Source: Alphaproteobacteria bacterium (GTDB lineage Bacteria; Pseudomonadota; Alphaproteobacteria; Rhodobacterales; Rhodobacteraceae). From it: a DNA stretch of 64,000 nt. The translations under genes and the position numbers were made by a program. Of this stretch, positions 8,749-18,397 are shown piece after piece. The notes below the pieces were generated by a model. That model had not been told where the DNA came from and searched no databases. It saw only the letters and a list, made by a program, of their open reading frames with translations. The DNA is taken from positions 310,001-374,000 of the forward strand of contig JAUHZO010000003.1 in the NCBI GenBank assembly GCA_030425925.1, read 5' to 3'. The first letter of the stretch is position 1. Each line of letters starts with the position of its first letter.

Positions 8749-8774
8749 TTGCAATTGCAAATATTGCAAATATT
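8749..8774. promoter_or_regulatory. Operator-like repeats between cybB-type and marR-type genes
   Basis: A perfect 12-bp palindrome TTGCAATTGCAA (8749-8760) is followed by two head-to-tail copies of TTGCAAATA (8756-8764 and 8765-8773). This AT-rich island in otherwise GC-rich DNA lies in the 108-bp divergent spacer. Such an arrangement is typical of a MarR autoregulatory site; binding itself is inferred. Confidence 0.6.
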
Positions 8775-8798
8775 ATCGGCGCACCCCATCCTGCGCCG

Positions 8799-9257
8799 AT
8801 GACCGACGCCGACACCGTTCGACAGACCCGCACCGCCAGCCATGGCTGGTATATCCAGCGCCTTGCACGGCAACTGGATCTCTGGATGGCCGAAGAACTT
8901 GCGGCCTTCGATCTGACCCACGGGCAATTCGCCATCCTCATGATGGTCATCGAATGCGACGGGCAGACCCAGGCCGGGATCGGACAGCGTTTTGCCATGC
9001 CGCCCTATGCCATCAGCCGCGCCATCGACGGGCTGGAAACCCGCGGCCTTGTCACCCGCGCACCACATCCCGGATCGCGCCGCGCCCATCTTGTACGGGC
9101 GACAGACGCCGGGCGCGCGCTGGCCCCGGACCTGGCCGCGGTGGTCGCCCGGGTGAACGCCCGGCTGACGGCGGGCCTGAGCCCCGAACGGGCGACCGAC
9201 TTTCTGGACATGCTGCAGACAACCCTGTCCCGCGCAACGCAAGACGGCTGTTCCTGA
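8799..9257 (+). CDS. MarR-family transcriptional regulator
   Basis: A 152-residue winged-helix regulator. The core MarR pattern is clear: a dimerisation helix at about 15-35, LTHGQFAILMMV (about 39-50), the recognition region YAISRAIDGLETRGLVTR (about 70-87) and the wing with DAGRAL after it. It faces the cytochrome b561 gene across 108 bp containing the operator-like repeats. No cysteine pair typical of oxidant sensing is obvious (one Cys near 53 and one near the end), so the signal is unknown. It likely represses both genes. Confidence 0.88.
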   Translation: MTDADTVRQTRTASHGWYIQRLARQLDLWMAEELAAFDLTHGQFAILMMVIECDGQTQAGIGQRFAMPPYAISRAIDGLETRGLVTRAPHPGSRRAHLVRATDAGRALAPDLAAVVARVNARLTAGLSPERATDFLDMLQTTLSRATQDGCS

Positions 9258-9272
9258 CGGGTCTGGAAAGGA

Positions 9273-9348
9273 TGGCAGGGGCAGCAGGGTTCGAACCCGC
9301 GACCTACGGTTTTGGAGACCGTCGCTCTACCAGCTGAGCTATACCCCT
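9273..9348 (-). tRNA. tRNA-Trp (CCA anticodon)
   Basis: The minus strand folds into a complete 76-nt cloverleaf: 7-bp acceptor stem (AGGGGTA with TGCCCCT), D arm GCTCAGC...GAGC, anticodon stem ACGGT/ACCGT with loop CTCCAAA giving anticodon CCA, and a T arm with TTCGAAC. The 3' CCA is encoded. It stands 583 bp upstream of the cytochrome b561 gene and about 3.3 kb from tuf, although tuf, tRNA-Trp and secE are adjacent in many bacteria. Confidence 0.97.
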
Positions 9349-9805
9349 AAGGCCGATCTGTGGCCTACGCCAAGCCAAAGCCGAAATCAAGGGGCCAATG
9401 CGCGGGTTCTTTTGTGCATGTGACCTCACGCCCGGGCACACGCCGCTTCACGCGGTCGGGACGGCGCTGAAACATCCCGGGGCGCTGACCGCCCGCTGGC
9501 GCGTGCAAGAACATGTGATCGGGCGAAGCTGTCGGCCCTGCTCGCGGCGCGCTCACGGAGGGTGGTGAGGGGCGCGCGGCGCGGCAGACCTTGCATGCCT
9601 GAGGCGCACCATCCCTGTGCCCGTCCGCACAGGCCCCTGTCCCGAACCCGCTTTCGTCAACCGCAACTTGCCGTGATCGGAGCGGTATTTCTTCGTGAAT
9701 TCAAATCGTTCCGGGCGGCACCCAGTTTCCATGGCGTCGGACGCAACCGGCAACACACCACGAACCGACGCACCGCGTCACATATCAAACGAAAGGACCA
9801 ACCCC
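9349..9805. other. 457-bp stretch without a recognised gene
   Basis: A long plus-strand frame passes through here but has no ribosome site or family match and runs antisense to the CoA-transferase gene further on; I read it as a composition artefact. The stretch should hold the promoters of tRNA-Trp (minus) and of the small secreted protein (plus). No clear promoter boxes were found. Confidence 0.45.
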
Positions 9806-10030
9806 ATGACCAAGTACATCGCAACCGCCCTGATCGCCTTTGCCGGTCTGACCACCGCCGCCTCGGCCATGATCGAACCCGCAGGCTTCGAGCGCCAGAT
9901 CCAGTCCTACGCGCCCAATGCCGACCTCTCGACCCTCACCGATCTCGAGATCGCACAGCTGGTCAGCATCGTGCATTCCGGCGACAGCGAGGGCGAAAAG
10001 CGCAACGCCGTGCGCGCCTTCCTGCAGTAA
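9806..10030 (+). CDS. Small secreted protein, function unknown
   Basis: A 74-residue protein with a clean signal peptide (MTKYIATALIAFAGLTTAASA, cleavage expected after ASA) and a short mature part of about 53 residues. The start at 9806 has AAGGA about 10 nt upstream; the frame is open further up but lacks a site. The mature part contains ADLSTLTDLEIAQLVSIVHS followed by a Glu/Lys-rich end. I do not recognise a family with certainty; small proteins of this pattern occur in roseobacters. A hairpin downstream probably ends the transcript. Confidence 0.7.
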   Translation: MTKYIATALIAFAGLTTAASAMIEPAGFERQIQSYAPNADLSTLTDLEIAQLVSIVHSGDSEGEKRNAVRAFLQ

Positions 10031-10091
10031 CGGCATGTTTGAGACCCTCCGCCACGCGCCCTCTCGAAGGTGCGTGGTGCCATGATCCAGC

Positions 10092-10117
10092 GCCACCCCG
10101 GTTTCCGCCGGGGTGGC
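10092..10117. terminator. Terminator shared by convergent genes
   Basis: A perfect 10-bp stem (10092-10101 with 10108-10117) and a 6-nt loop lie between the stop of the small secreted protein (plus) and the stop of the CoA-transferase (minus). There is no U tract on either side. It could serve both directions. Confidence 0.65.
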
Positions 10118-10140
10118 CTGTGGCCCGCTCCGTCCGCGGA

Positions 10141-11379
10141 TCAGGCCGCGTTGCGGGTTGCCGCGCGCTCTGCCTGAGCGACGACGCCGCGGTCGAACAG
10201 CCCGGCAATCTCGGTGCCGTCAAGGCCCGCGACCTCCGACAGGATTTCCTCGGTATGTGCGCCCAGCGCCGGGGCCGCCACCGGATCGGTCCGCGCGAAG
10301 GCAGAGTATTGCACCGGCGAGCCGGGCACCGGGTATTGCCCGACACCGGGATGTTCCATCATCCGGAACATCGGGTTATCCGGGCCGAGATCGGGATCGC
10401 TTTGCAGCGCTTCGGGCAGGCTCCGGAACGGGGCCCAGGTCAGCCCGTGCGCCTCGCATTCGCGCGCCACCTCGGCCAGCGGGCGCGCGGCAAACCAGGG
10501 TGCCAGCAGCGCGGTGATCCGATCGCGCAGCCTCCAGCGCGTGCCCTCGTCCGTCAGGTCGACCCCGGCAGACGCAGCCAGCGCGGCCATCTCTGCCGCG
10601 GTCCCGGTGGCGGTGACGATGCCTTTCCATTGCCGCGCGGTCAGACCGATCACCATCACACGCTGCCCGTCGGCACACAGGAAGTCCTGCCCGTATGCAC
10701 CGTAAAGCGCATTTCCCGCGCGCGGGCGTGTCTTGCCCGTCAGACTGGCCTCGGCGATCATGCCCAGATGGCCGATGGTGGCTGCCGCCGCATCCTTGAG
10801 CGAAAACTCCACGTCCTGCCCCTGTCCCGTGCGCAGCCTGTGCCGTTCCGCCGCCAGAAGACTGGAAACCACCATGTTCCCCGCGGCGATGTCCCAGGCC
10901 GGCAGGGCATGGGCCACCGGCCCGCCGTCTTCGGGTCCGGTCATGTGCGGAATGCCCAGGCTGGGGTTCACGGTATAATCCACCTGCGGACGGCCATGCC
11001 GGTCCCCCGTCAGCGTGACCATGATCAGGTCGGCCCGATGCTGGCTGAGCGTCTCGTGGTCCATCCAGCCGCGCACGCGCAGATTGGTCAGAAACATCCC
11101 GGCATCCGGGCCGGGGGCGGTGATGATGCGGGTGATCAGCGCGCGCCCCTCGGGGGATTTCATGTCGACGGCGATGGATTTCTTGCCCTTGTTCAGCCCC
11201 GCCCAGAACAGGCTTTGCCCGTCCGGTGCCAGCGGCCAGCGCCCGGCATCCAGCCCGCCGCCGATACGGTCAAAGCGGATCACCTCGGCCCCCATCTGCG
11301 CCAGCGTCATCCCCGCCAGCGGCACCGCGACAAAGGCCGAGCCTTCGACCACTCGCATGCCCTTGAGTATCTGCGTCAT
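10141..11379 (-). CDS. CaiB/BaiF-type (class III) CoA-transferase
   Basis: A 412-residue class III CoA-transferase. The N-terminal signature GMRVVEGSAFVAVPLAGMTLAQMGAEVIRFD region (residues 7-37) and NKGKKSIAVDMKSPEGR (about 63-79) are typical. The catalytic Asp of the family is probably the one in PQVDYTVNP (about 132). The gene begins one base after the stop of the hydratase gene on the same strand, so the two are translationally coupled. Pairing with a hydratase of the mesaconyl-C4-CoA type recalls the mesaconyl-CoA C1-C4 transferase of the 3-hydroxypropionate bicycle. The true substrate is unknown, and racemase-type members of the family are also possible. Confidence 0.82.
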   Translation of the reverse strand: MTQILKGMRVVEGSAFVAVPLAGMTLAQMGAEVIRFDRIGGGLDAGRWPLAPDGQSLFWAGLNKGKKSIAVDMKSPEGRALITRIITAPGPDAGMFLTNLRVRGWMDHETLSQHRADLIMVTLTGDRHGRPQVDYTVNPSLGIPHMTGPEDGGPVAHALPAWDIAAGNMVVSSLLAAERHRLRTGQGQDVEFSLKDAAAATIGHLGMIAEASLTGKTRPRAGNALYGAYGQDFLCADGQRVMVIGLTARQWKGIVTATGTAAEMAALAASAGVDLTDEGTRWRLRDRITALLAPWFAARPLAEVARECEAHGLTWAPFRSLPEALQSDPDLGPDNPMFRMMEHPGVGQYPVPGSPVQYSAFARTDPVAAPALGAHTEEILSEVAGLDGTEIAGLFDRGVVAQAERAATRNAA

Positions 11380-11380
11380 G

Positions 11381-12217
11381 TCATTCCTCCCAGATGGCGC
11401 GGGCCGTCATGCCCTGGCGCTCGTTTTTTCTGGCCGTGCACAGCGTAAGGCCGTCCGGCTCTGCCACGGCCAGCAGCCGCAGGTCATGATCGTGAAACAT
11501 CGGGCTGACGCCGCGAAACGAAAAGCTGTCAGGATCGCGGCCCTTCCAGGCGCAGGCCATGGCGATCAGCAGCGTCGCCTGCAGCGGCCCGTGCACCACG
11601 AGACCGGGGTATTTCTCGGCCTCCTGCGCATAAGGCAGATCGTAGTGGATGCGGTGGGCGTTGAAGGTGCAGGCCGAATAGCGGAACAGCAGCGCTTCGG
11701 ACACCGCGACGTGGCGATCCAGCAGCGGCGTGGCAGGCACGTCGCGCGGTTTCGGCTCTGCAAAGCGGGTGGGCATGGGCAGATAGACGATGTCCTGACG
11801 TTCGCGCAGGGCCAGGCCGGCCTCGCCTGCAATCTCGTGGTCGACGGTGACAAAGACCATCGGGCCTGCCCCGCCATCCTTTTCGACGACATCGCGAATC
11901 GTGGAATGCCGGGTCAGGCGCTCGCCCACATGCAGGGGTTTTGCAAAACTCAGCGCGCCGCCGGCCCACATGCGCCGCGGCAGGGCCACGGGGGGCAGGA
12001 AACCGCCCTTTTCGGGGTGCCCGTCCGGCCCCAGCCCTTCGGTGGGCGCAAGCGGCGGAAAGCCGGTCCAGTGCCAGAGCGGCGGCAGCGGATCGCCCTC
12101 CTGCAGCGCGCGCGGTGCGGGCTCCAAGGTGGCCGACATCATCCGCGCCATCTGCGCGGGAACAACGGCCTGCGCCGTTTCGGACCGCCCGATCCACTCT
12201 GCCACGTTCACGCCCAT
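11381..12217 (-). CDS. MaoC/FAS1-like acyl-CoA hydratase, mesaconyl-C4-CoA type
   Basis: A 278-residue double hot-dog hydratase. The start is the ATG at 12217, with GGAGGGG upstream; a longer in-frame version would add thirty residues without similarity. The N-terminal hot-dog contains LPPLWHWTGFPPLAPT and the segment RRMWAGGALSF; the C-terminal half has the hydratase pattern FNAHRIHYDLPYA with the catalytic His/Asp region at about 194-206 and LVVHGPLQATLL after it. The order of motifs matches 3-methylfumaryl-CoA (mesaconyl-C4-CoA) hydratases and the related HTD2 family. It is the first gene of a two-gene operon with the CoA-transferase. Confidence 0.8.
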   Translation of the reverse strand: MGVNVAEWIGRSETAQAVVPAQMARMMSATLEPAPRALQEGDPLPPLWHWTGFPPLAPTEGLGPDGHPEKGGFLPPVALPRRMWAGGALSFAKPLHVGERLTRHSTIRDVVEKDGGAGPMVFVTVDHEIAGEAGLALRERQDIVYLPMPTRFAEPKPRDVPATPLLDRHVAVSEALLFRYSACTFNAHRIHYDLPYAQEAEKYPGLVVHGPLQATLLIAMACAWKGRDPDSFSFRGVSPMFHDHDLRLLAVAEPDGLTLCTARKNERQGMTARAIWEE

Positions 12218-12644
12218 TTGCGCCCCTCCCGTCAATATCGGCGCAGGATGCGCGGATCGGGCGCAAAAATCAAACAAAATGAATGGGTTAACGGGATGCA
12301 ACGGCATACCGAAGCGGTATGCCGCGGGATGCGGATCGGTTTAGCCCTTGAACGAAAGGGACAAATTCAATGCTGCGCATGCGAGATAAGACAGCGACCC
12401 GGACAGATTTTTTTTGCCATGATCCGTGTTGAAACAGCGTTGAAACGGCAAAGGCCGCCCCGTCCGGGGCGGCCTTTCGGTGTTTCGGTGGAAACCTCGA
12501 CCGGGTGCTGACCTCGCCCGCTCGTGACCTTTCCTGCGGAAAGGCACGGCCGGGCGGCGTCAGTTTGCGCCTCGACCGGTGTGGCTTTCGGGACATTCGG
12601 GCCTTCGGCCCGAATACCCTGCCGCCACTGTAACAGACACGCTG
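12218..12644. other. 427-bp intergenic region between hydratase gene and tuf
   Basis: No gene is seen. It holds the hydratase promoter at one end and the tuf terminator at the other (listed separately). A second hairpin, 8-bp stem 12303-12310 with 12316-12323, lies in the middle, and a run of eight T at about 12408-12415 follows no stem. Confidence 0.5.
12450..12477 (-). terminator. Strong hairpin terminator downstream of tuf
   Basis: A perfect 12-bp stem (12450-12461 with 12466-12477) and a 4-nt loop stand 168 bp past the tuf stop. The outer pairs are A/T, so each strand leaves the stem with TTT. It can end transcription from tuf. Confidence 0.75.
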
Positions 12645-13820
<1,176 letters not shown>

Positions 13821-13969
13821 AGTCTTCCGACGCCTCGCAGTTTGGGGGTCCAAGCCGACCCGAGATTCACATCGCGCGCCGTTTATTGGCTTGGCTGGGG
13901 AAAATCAAGCGGTTGATGCCCCGGTGTCGCGGCCCTGCACCCGGCGCTTGGGCGGGGGCCCGATGCCGC

Positions 13970-14506
13970 TCAGGCCGGGTCATTTTCGGACGGTTCGGGC
14001 AGGAACCAGCCGTCTTCTTCCATCCTCTTGCGCAGCCAGGCCTCGGTCTGGAAGGCGGCGTCCTGCGCCAGCGCGCGCAACGAGCCCTCGCGCGAGGTGG
14101 AGATGCGCGATTCGAACACCTTGATCACGCTGATCACCTCGGTTTCGGCGTTCATCTTGGTCTGCGTGGCATCGCGCCAGACGGTCACCCGCATCGCCAG
14201 CGCGGACTTGCCCGGGATCACCGGCGGCGGCAGCGAATAGGCCTCGACGCTGACGCCAAGGTGATAGACCGCGCCGCCGTCGAACCGGCCGAACCGCGCC
14301 TCGAGCGCGCTGTCCACCGCCTCGGTCAGCTCCTCCGGCGTGGCGTCGCGCGAGATCAGCAGCTTTTCGGGATTGGGCGCGACCACCTCGACGAAACCCA
14401 GCCGGAAATCGCCCAGCGGTTCCACCGGGGCGTCGGGATCGACGGCGGTGCTGGCACAGGCGCCAAGCCCCAGAAGCAGGGCAAGAACAACAAGAAAACG
14501 CGGCAT
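13970..14506 (-). CDS. Lipoprotein of unknown function
   Basis: A 178-residue protein with a lipoprotein signal: hydrophobic MPRFLVVLALLLGLGAC with the lipobox LGAC placing the acylated Cys at residue 17. The mature part has no motif I recognise. It is acidic, has a predicted beta-rich middle (AVYHLGVSVEAYSLPP, ALAMRVTVWRDA) and a helical tail with AAFQTEAWLRKRM. It is divergent from the P450 gene and 149 bp downstream of tuf on the same strand. Attachment to an outer or inner membrane cannot be told. Confidence 0.75.
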   Translation of the reverse strand: MPRFLVVLALLLGLGACASTAVDPDAPVEPLGDFRLGFVEVVAPNPEKLLISRDATPEELTEAVDSALEARFGRFDGGAVYHLGVSVEAYSLPPPVIPGKSALAMRVTVWRDATQTKMNAETEVISVIKVFESRISTSREGSLRALAQDAAFQTEAWLRKRMEEDGWFLPEPSENDPA

Positions 14507-14629
14507 GGCACTCCCCCCGGGTCGGGCAACATCCCACGCCGCATAGCGCAGGGGCGGCGGCCATGCAATTGCCGCTCTTTGCCCGCGCAGCCGATGCGCC
14601 TATCTATGGTGCTGACAGGAGACGGAGCC

Positions 14630-16000
14630 ATGACCGACCAGACCCCGATCGCCCCCCCTGCCGCCTTGCCGGTGCGCGTCGCCTTGGGCAACACGCCGAT
14701 GGGCATCTGGGGCTCGCTCCAGGCCTCGCGCCGCAACGTGCTGTCGATCATCCCCGAAATCGCCACGCGCCGCCCGATCCTGTCGGGCCGCACCGGCAAG
14801 CGCTGGCACATGGTGATGGACCCGACCGCGCTGCGCCGCGTGCTGCTGGAGCGGCTGGAGGATTACCCCAAGTCGCTGGTCACGAAGAACCTGTTGAAAC
14901 CGGCGATCGGCGAATCGCTGTTCATCGCCGAAGGCGCGCATTGGCGCTGGCAGCGCCGCGCCGCGGCGCCGGTGTTCTCGCACCGCAACGTGCGTAACCT
15001 TGCCCCGGTGATGTCGGCCGCGGCCGGGCGCAGCGTGGCGCGCATCGAAGCGGCGGGGCCGCGTGCCGTGAACTTTCTCGACGAGATGGTGACCACCACC
15101 TTCGACGTGATCTCGGACGTGACCTTTTCCGGAGACGAGGGGTTTGACCGCGACGCGGTGCACGGGGCCATCGACGCCTATATCGCCGAGGCGGGCAAGA
15201 TCTCGCTGTTCGACATCCTTGGCCTGCCGGACTGGGTGCCGCGGCCCGGGCGCGCCTTTGGCGCGGGAGGGGTGAAGGACATGAAGCGCGTCGCCGATGC
15301 CGCCATCGAGGCCCGCGCCGCCCGCGGCAATGACGGCGTGCCCGACCTGCTGGACCTGCTGCTGGCCGGGGAAGACCCGGAAACGCAGCGCCGCATGAAC
15401 ACGGCCGAGCTGCGCGACAACCTGCTGACCTTCATCGTGGCCGGGCACGAGACCACCGCCCTGACTCTGGCCTGGTCGCTTTACCTGCTCGCCTTCGACC
15501 AGGACGTGCAGGCCCGGGCCCGGGACGAGGTGCGCGCCGTGGTGGGCGACGTGGCCACCGGCGACGATGTGGACCGGTTGCCGCTGGTGCGGCGGATCGT
15601 GGACGAGGCGCTGCGCCTTTATCCCCCTGCCGGGATGGTCTCGCGCACGGCGCAGGCCCGGGACACGCTGTGCGGCCGCGAGATCCGGCCCGGAGATACC
15701 GTCATCGTGCCGATCTACGCCCTGCACCGCCACCACGACCTGTATGACGCCCCGGATGCCTTCCGCCCCGACCGCTGGGAGCAGGCGCGGCCCGACCGCT
15801 ATGCCTATCTGCCCTTCGGCGACGGCCCGCGCATCTGCATCGGCGCGTCGTTTGCGATCCAGGAGGCGGTGATCATCCTGGCCACCCTGCTGGCGCGGTT
15901 TCGCTTCCGGCCCGTGCCCGGCCGCGATCCGGACCCGGTGATGATCCTGACCCTGCGCCCCGAAGGCGGCGTCTGGCTCGAGGCGAACCCGCTGGGCTGA
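14630..16000 (+). CDS. Cytochrome P450
   Basis: A soluble bacterial P450 of 456 residues. The I-helix oxygen-binding motif AGHETT is at about 272-277, the K-helix EALR at about 326, and the haem-binding loop FGDGPRICIGASFA at about 394-407 with the cysteine ligand intact. The start at 14630 is preceded by CAGGAGAC and gives the expected N-terminus for the CYP102/CYP4-like bacterial class; the frame is open far upstream but antisense to the lipoprotein gene. No ferredoxin or reductase gene is adjacent, so electrons must come from partners encoded elsewhere. The substrate is unknown. Confidence 0.95.
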   Translation: MTDQTPIAPPAALPVRVALGNTPMGIWGSLQASRRNVLSIIPEIATRRPILSGRTGKRWHMVMDPTALRRVLLERLEDYPKSLVTKNLLKPAIGESLFIAEGAHWRWQRRAAAPVFSHRNVRNLAPVMSAAAGRSVARIEAAGPRAVNFLDEMVTTTFDVISDVTFSGDEGFDRDAVHGAIDAYIAEAGKISLFDILGLPDWVPRPGRAFGAGGVKDMKRVADAAIEARAARGNDGVPDLLDLLLAGEDPETQRRMNTAELRDNLLTFIVAGHETTALTLAWSLYLLAFDQDVQARARDEVRAVVGDVATGDDVDRLPLVRRIVDEALRLYPPAGMVSRTAQARDTLCGREIRPGDTVIVPIYALHRHHDLYDAPDAFRPDRWEQARPDRYAYLPFGDGPRICIGASFAIQEAVIILATLLARFRFRPVPGRDPDPVMILTLRPEGGVWLEANPLG

Positions 16001-16008
16001 ACCGGGGC

Positions 16009-17913
16009 TTACCGGTTCAGCAGGTTGCGCAGACCATCCACCGCCTCGGACTCGAGCCGTTTCCGCAGCGCGTCCTCGACGCTTTCGCCTTCGGTCACGG
16101 TGACGCCAAGGCGATCCTCCACCGCCTGGTTGACGCGGTCCTGCACCCGGCCTCGCAGCGCATCGCGCTCTTCGGACAGGTTGCGGTCGATCGCCTCGCC
16201 CGCGTCAAGGCGCATCTGGATGTCCGACCACGGCCCCTTGAGCCGCACCGGCACCGCCAGCCCGCGCCCGTCCCGCGCCGCCGGGTCCTCGACCGTGATG
16301 AGATAATCCAGCGCCCGCGGCGCAAGCTCGACCCGTCCGCGGCCCAGCGCGCGCACCCGGCCCAGCTCCAGCAGCAGGTCGTCGCTCTGCAGCCGTCCGC
16401 GAGTGATCGTGAAGCTGCCCGTGGCCTGGTCAAAGATCGTGGTCCCGCCACCGGCCTGCCCGGTCAGCGCCGCCGCCAGGTCGATCCCCGTCAGCCGGCC
16501 GGGACCGGCACGCAACGCGCCGTCACCGTCCAGCGTGGCCACCAGCGTGTGCATGTTCTGGCCCGAGCCCAGCAGGCGGATGCTGCCATCGGCCTTGCCG
16601 GAGATCCGCCCGATCCCCATGGCATCGCGCAACAACGCCCCAAGCTCGACCCCGGCAAAGGCGATATCGGCCCGGACCGACAGGCCGCCACGGTTGTTGG
16701 CGACGAACTGCCCGGTCATCACCCCGTCGTAGCCGCGCAGTTCGCGCAGGTCGAACACCGCGCGGCGGTCGTCCAGCACCATCACGCTGCGCACCGCGCC
16801 AAAACGCAGATCGCCCACGGTCAGTGCCCCGGTGACCAGCGCCACCTCGCCATCGAAGGCCCCGAGGCCCGAGGCGTCGATGGGCACCTTGCTCCAGCCT
16901 TCGGCGGCCTGGTCGGTCTCCTGCCCGGCCACCAGCCCGCTCAGGTCCAGCGCCTCTGCCTCGATCTGTGCGTTCACCCGCGGGCGCGGACCGGGCACGA
17001 TGTCCGCCGCCACCTGCACGGCGTTGTCGTCAAGCGACAGCGCGCCGTCCCGGATCGCGATGCGCCCGTCCCGCGTCAGGGTCAGTTGCAGCGCGCCTGT
17101 CACCCGGCGGCCAAAGCCATCGGGCAGGTCCAGGCCGATCTGGCCAAGGGCGCGCGCCGCGCGGGCGGTGTCCTGCAGGTCCAGCGTCACCCGGCCCTGT
17201 GCCTCGGGCGCAACCCCGGCCAGCCCGTCAAATCCGATCGCGCCGCCCTCGGTGGTCAGCGACGCCGTCACCGGCACCGCGCCGCGCCCCTCCAGCAGGG
17301 TCAGCGGCGTGGATATCCGTGCCTCGACCGCAACCGGGGCCGCACCCGGGCGCAGCCGTGCGCTCAGGACCATCGGGCCGCTGCGGTCCGGCCAGTCCAG
17401 CGTCAGATCGGTATCGGCAAAGACCGTGCGTTCCCCGGCATCGTCGAACACGAACAGCCCGCGGGAGATCCGTACCCGATCGAGCCCCACCAGCGCCAGC
17501 CCGGGGTCGCCCGGCCTCTCTGACGCGCCTTTTGCCCCCGGTGCCCAGTTCACCGCGCCCGAGGCCGCGCGCGACAGGCGCAGTTCCGGCCCCGCGGCCT
17601 CGATGCTGCGCACCGCGACCTGGCCGCGCAACAGGGCCAGCGGGTCGACGCCGATGCTGGCCCGTTCGGCGGAAAACAGCGGGTCCGGCCCGGCCCACCC
17701 GGCATTCGCGATGTGCAGGCCCGCCACCTCGACCCCCAGAACCGGCCAGAGCGTCACCCGCGTCTCGCCCAGCCGCACGTCGCGCCCGGTCTGCTCGGTC
17801 AGCTGGTCCGACACGATCTTGCCCAACCGGTCGGCCGGCAGCAGCGCCAGTCCGGCCGCCAGCACCAGGACCAGCACCGCCAGAAACCCCAGCGCGTTCC
17901 ACAGAATCCGCAT
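16009..17913 (-). CDS. AsmA-family protein
   Basis: A 634-residue inner-membrane-anchored periplasmic protein of the AsmA/YhdP group, which are thought to bridge the periplasm and help move phospholipids to the outer membrane. One N-terminal membrane helix (ILWNALGFLAVLVLVLAAGL) is followed by the AsmA N-terminal pattern with DRLGKIVSDQLTEQTGRDV. The long body is beta-repeat-like. The C-terminal AsmA-2-like domain (about 450-570) contains LTGIDLAAALTGQ and FTITRGRLQSDDL. The start at 17913 has GGGGAG upstream. It is convergent with the P450 gene, 8 bp apart. Confidence 0.88.
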   Translation of the reverse strand: MRILWNALGFLAVLVLVLAAGLALLPADRLGKIVSDQLTEQTGRDVRLGETRVTLWPVLGVEVAGLHIANAGWAGPDPLFSAERASIGVDPLALLRGQVAVRSIEAAGPELRLSRAASGAVNWAPGAKGASERPGDPGLALVGLDRVRISRGLFVFDDAGERTVFADTDLTLDWPDRSGPMVLSARLRPGAAPVAVEARISTPLTLLEGRGAVPVTASLTTEGGAIGFDGLAGVAPEAQGRVTLDLQDTARAARALGQIGLDLPDGFGRRVTGALQLTLTRDGRIAIRDGALSLDDNAVQVAADIVPGPRPRVNAQIEAEALDLSGLVAGQETDQAAEGWSKVPIDASGLGAFDGEVALVTGALTVGDLRFGAVRSVMVLDDRRAVFDLRELRGYDGVMTGQFVANNRGGLSVRADIAFAGVELGALLRDAMGIGRISGKADGSIRLLGSGQNMHTLVATLDGDGALRAGPGRLTGIDLAAALTGQAGGGTTIFDQATGSFTITRGRLQSDDLLLELGRVRALGRGRVELAPRALDYLITVEDPAARDGRGLAVPVRLKGPWSDIQMRLDAGEAIDRNLSEERDALRGRVQDRVNQAVEDRLGVTVTEGESVEDALRKRLESEAVDGLRNLLNR

Positions 17914-18009
17914 GCCCGCTCCCCGTTGTCCTGGCACCTGAGTGGCAAAGACCGGGACAGCGGGCAACCGCTCTGTGGCGCGCCGGGGGATTTCCGCCCA
18001 GCGCGGCGC

Positions 18010-18237
18010 TTACCACAGATCGGCCCGGGGCAGCGGGCCGCGTTCCCAGCTGGCGCGGCGGTTCTGCGCGCTTCGCGCGGGCAGCCCCATGTCGGCCAGC
18101 CGTTCGGCGCTCAGATGATCGGTGCCGCCCGCAGCGGCCCGAGTGCCGTCGCGGCCGGTCAGCCCCGGCAAGGCCTGGCGGATCCGGGCGGCAAGCGGCG
18201 TGAGGGACAGGCGGGAAAGCGTCGGTGTCGTGGTCAT
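18010..18237 (-). CDS. Small Arg-rich protein, possibly DUF1127-like
   Basis: A 75-residue basic protein starting at the ATG at 18237, which has AAGGAGA 8-14 nt upstream, the best ribosome site for any frame here. It contains LSAERLADMGLP at about 43-54, which resembles the core of DUF1127 proteins (LSD..L.DIGL), small Arg-rich factors in alphaproteobacteria linked to RNA turnover and phosphate metabolism. The match is short, so the family call is tentative. It precedes the AsmA gene by 96 bp on the same strand and is divergent from the interrupted regulator. Confidence 0.55.
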   Translation of the reverse strand: MTTTPTLSRLSLTPLAARIRQALPGLTGRDGTRAAAGGTDHLSAERLADMGLPARSAQNRRASWERGPLPRADLW

Positions 18238-18397
18238 CCTGGGTCTCCTTGCAGGGTGTTGCGATGGCTCCAGCCCCGCCCACGGGCGCAAGCGCCCCGC
18301 AAGAAACCGGCTGAACCCGGTCCGCATTCATGCAATAGTCCCGTCAATTCGCAGCCCGACTGGGTAAAAAGGTTTTGACGATCCCGGCTCTTCCGCA

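Noticed and set aside
9562-11448. A 628-codon plus-strand open frame across the CoA-transferase gene
   Set aside because: It shadows the minus-strand enzyme, is extremely Arg/His/Pro-rich and has no signal of translation start.
12303-12323. Hairpin near the hydratase promoter considered as a riboswitch or transcript leader
   Set aside because: A lone 8-bp stem without conserved flanks or a clear downstream expression platform is too little support.
13886-14629. A long in-frame upstream extension of the P450 gene
   Set aside because: It is antisense to the lipoprotein gene, lacks family similarity, and a good ribosome site exists at the chosen start.
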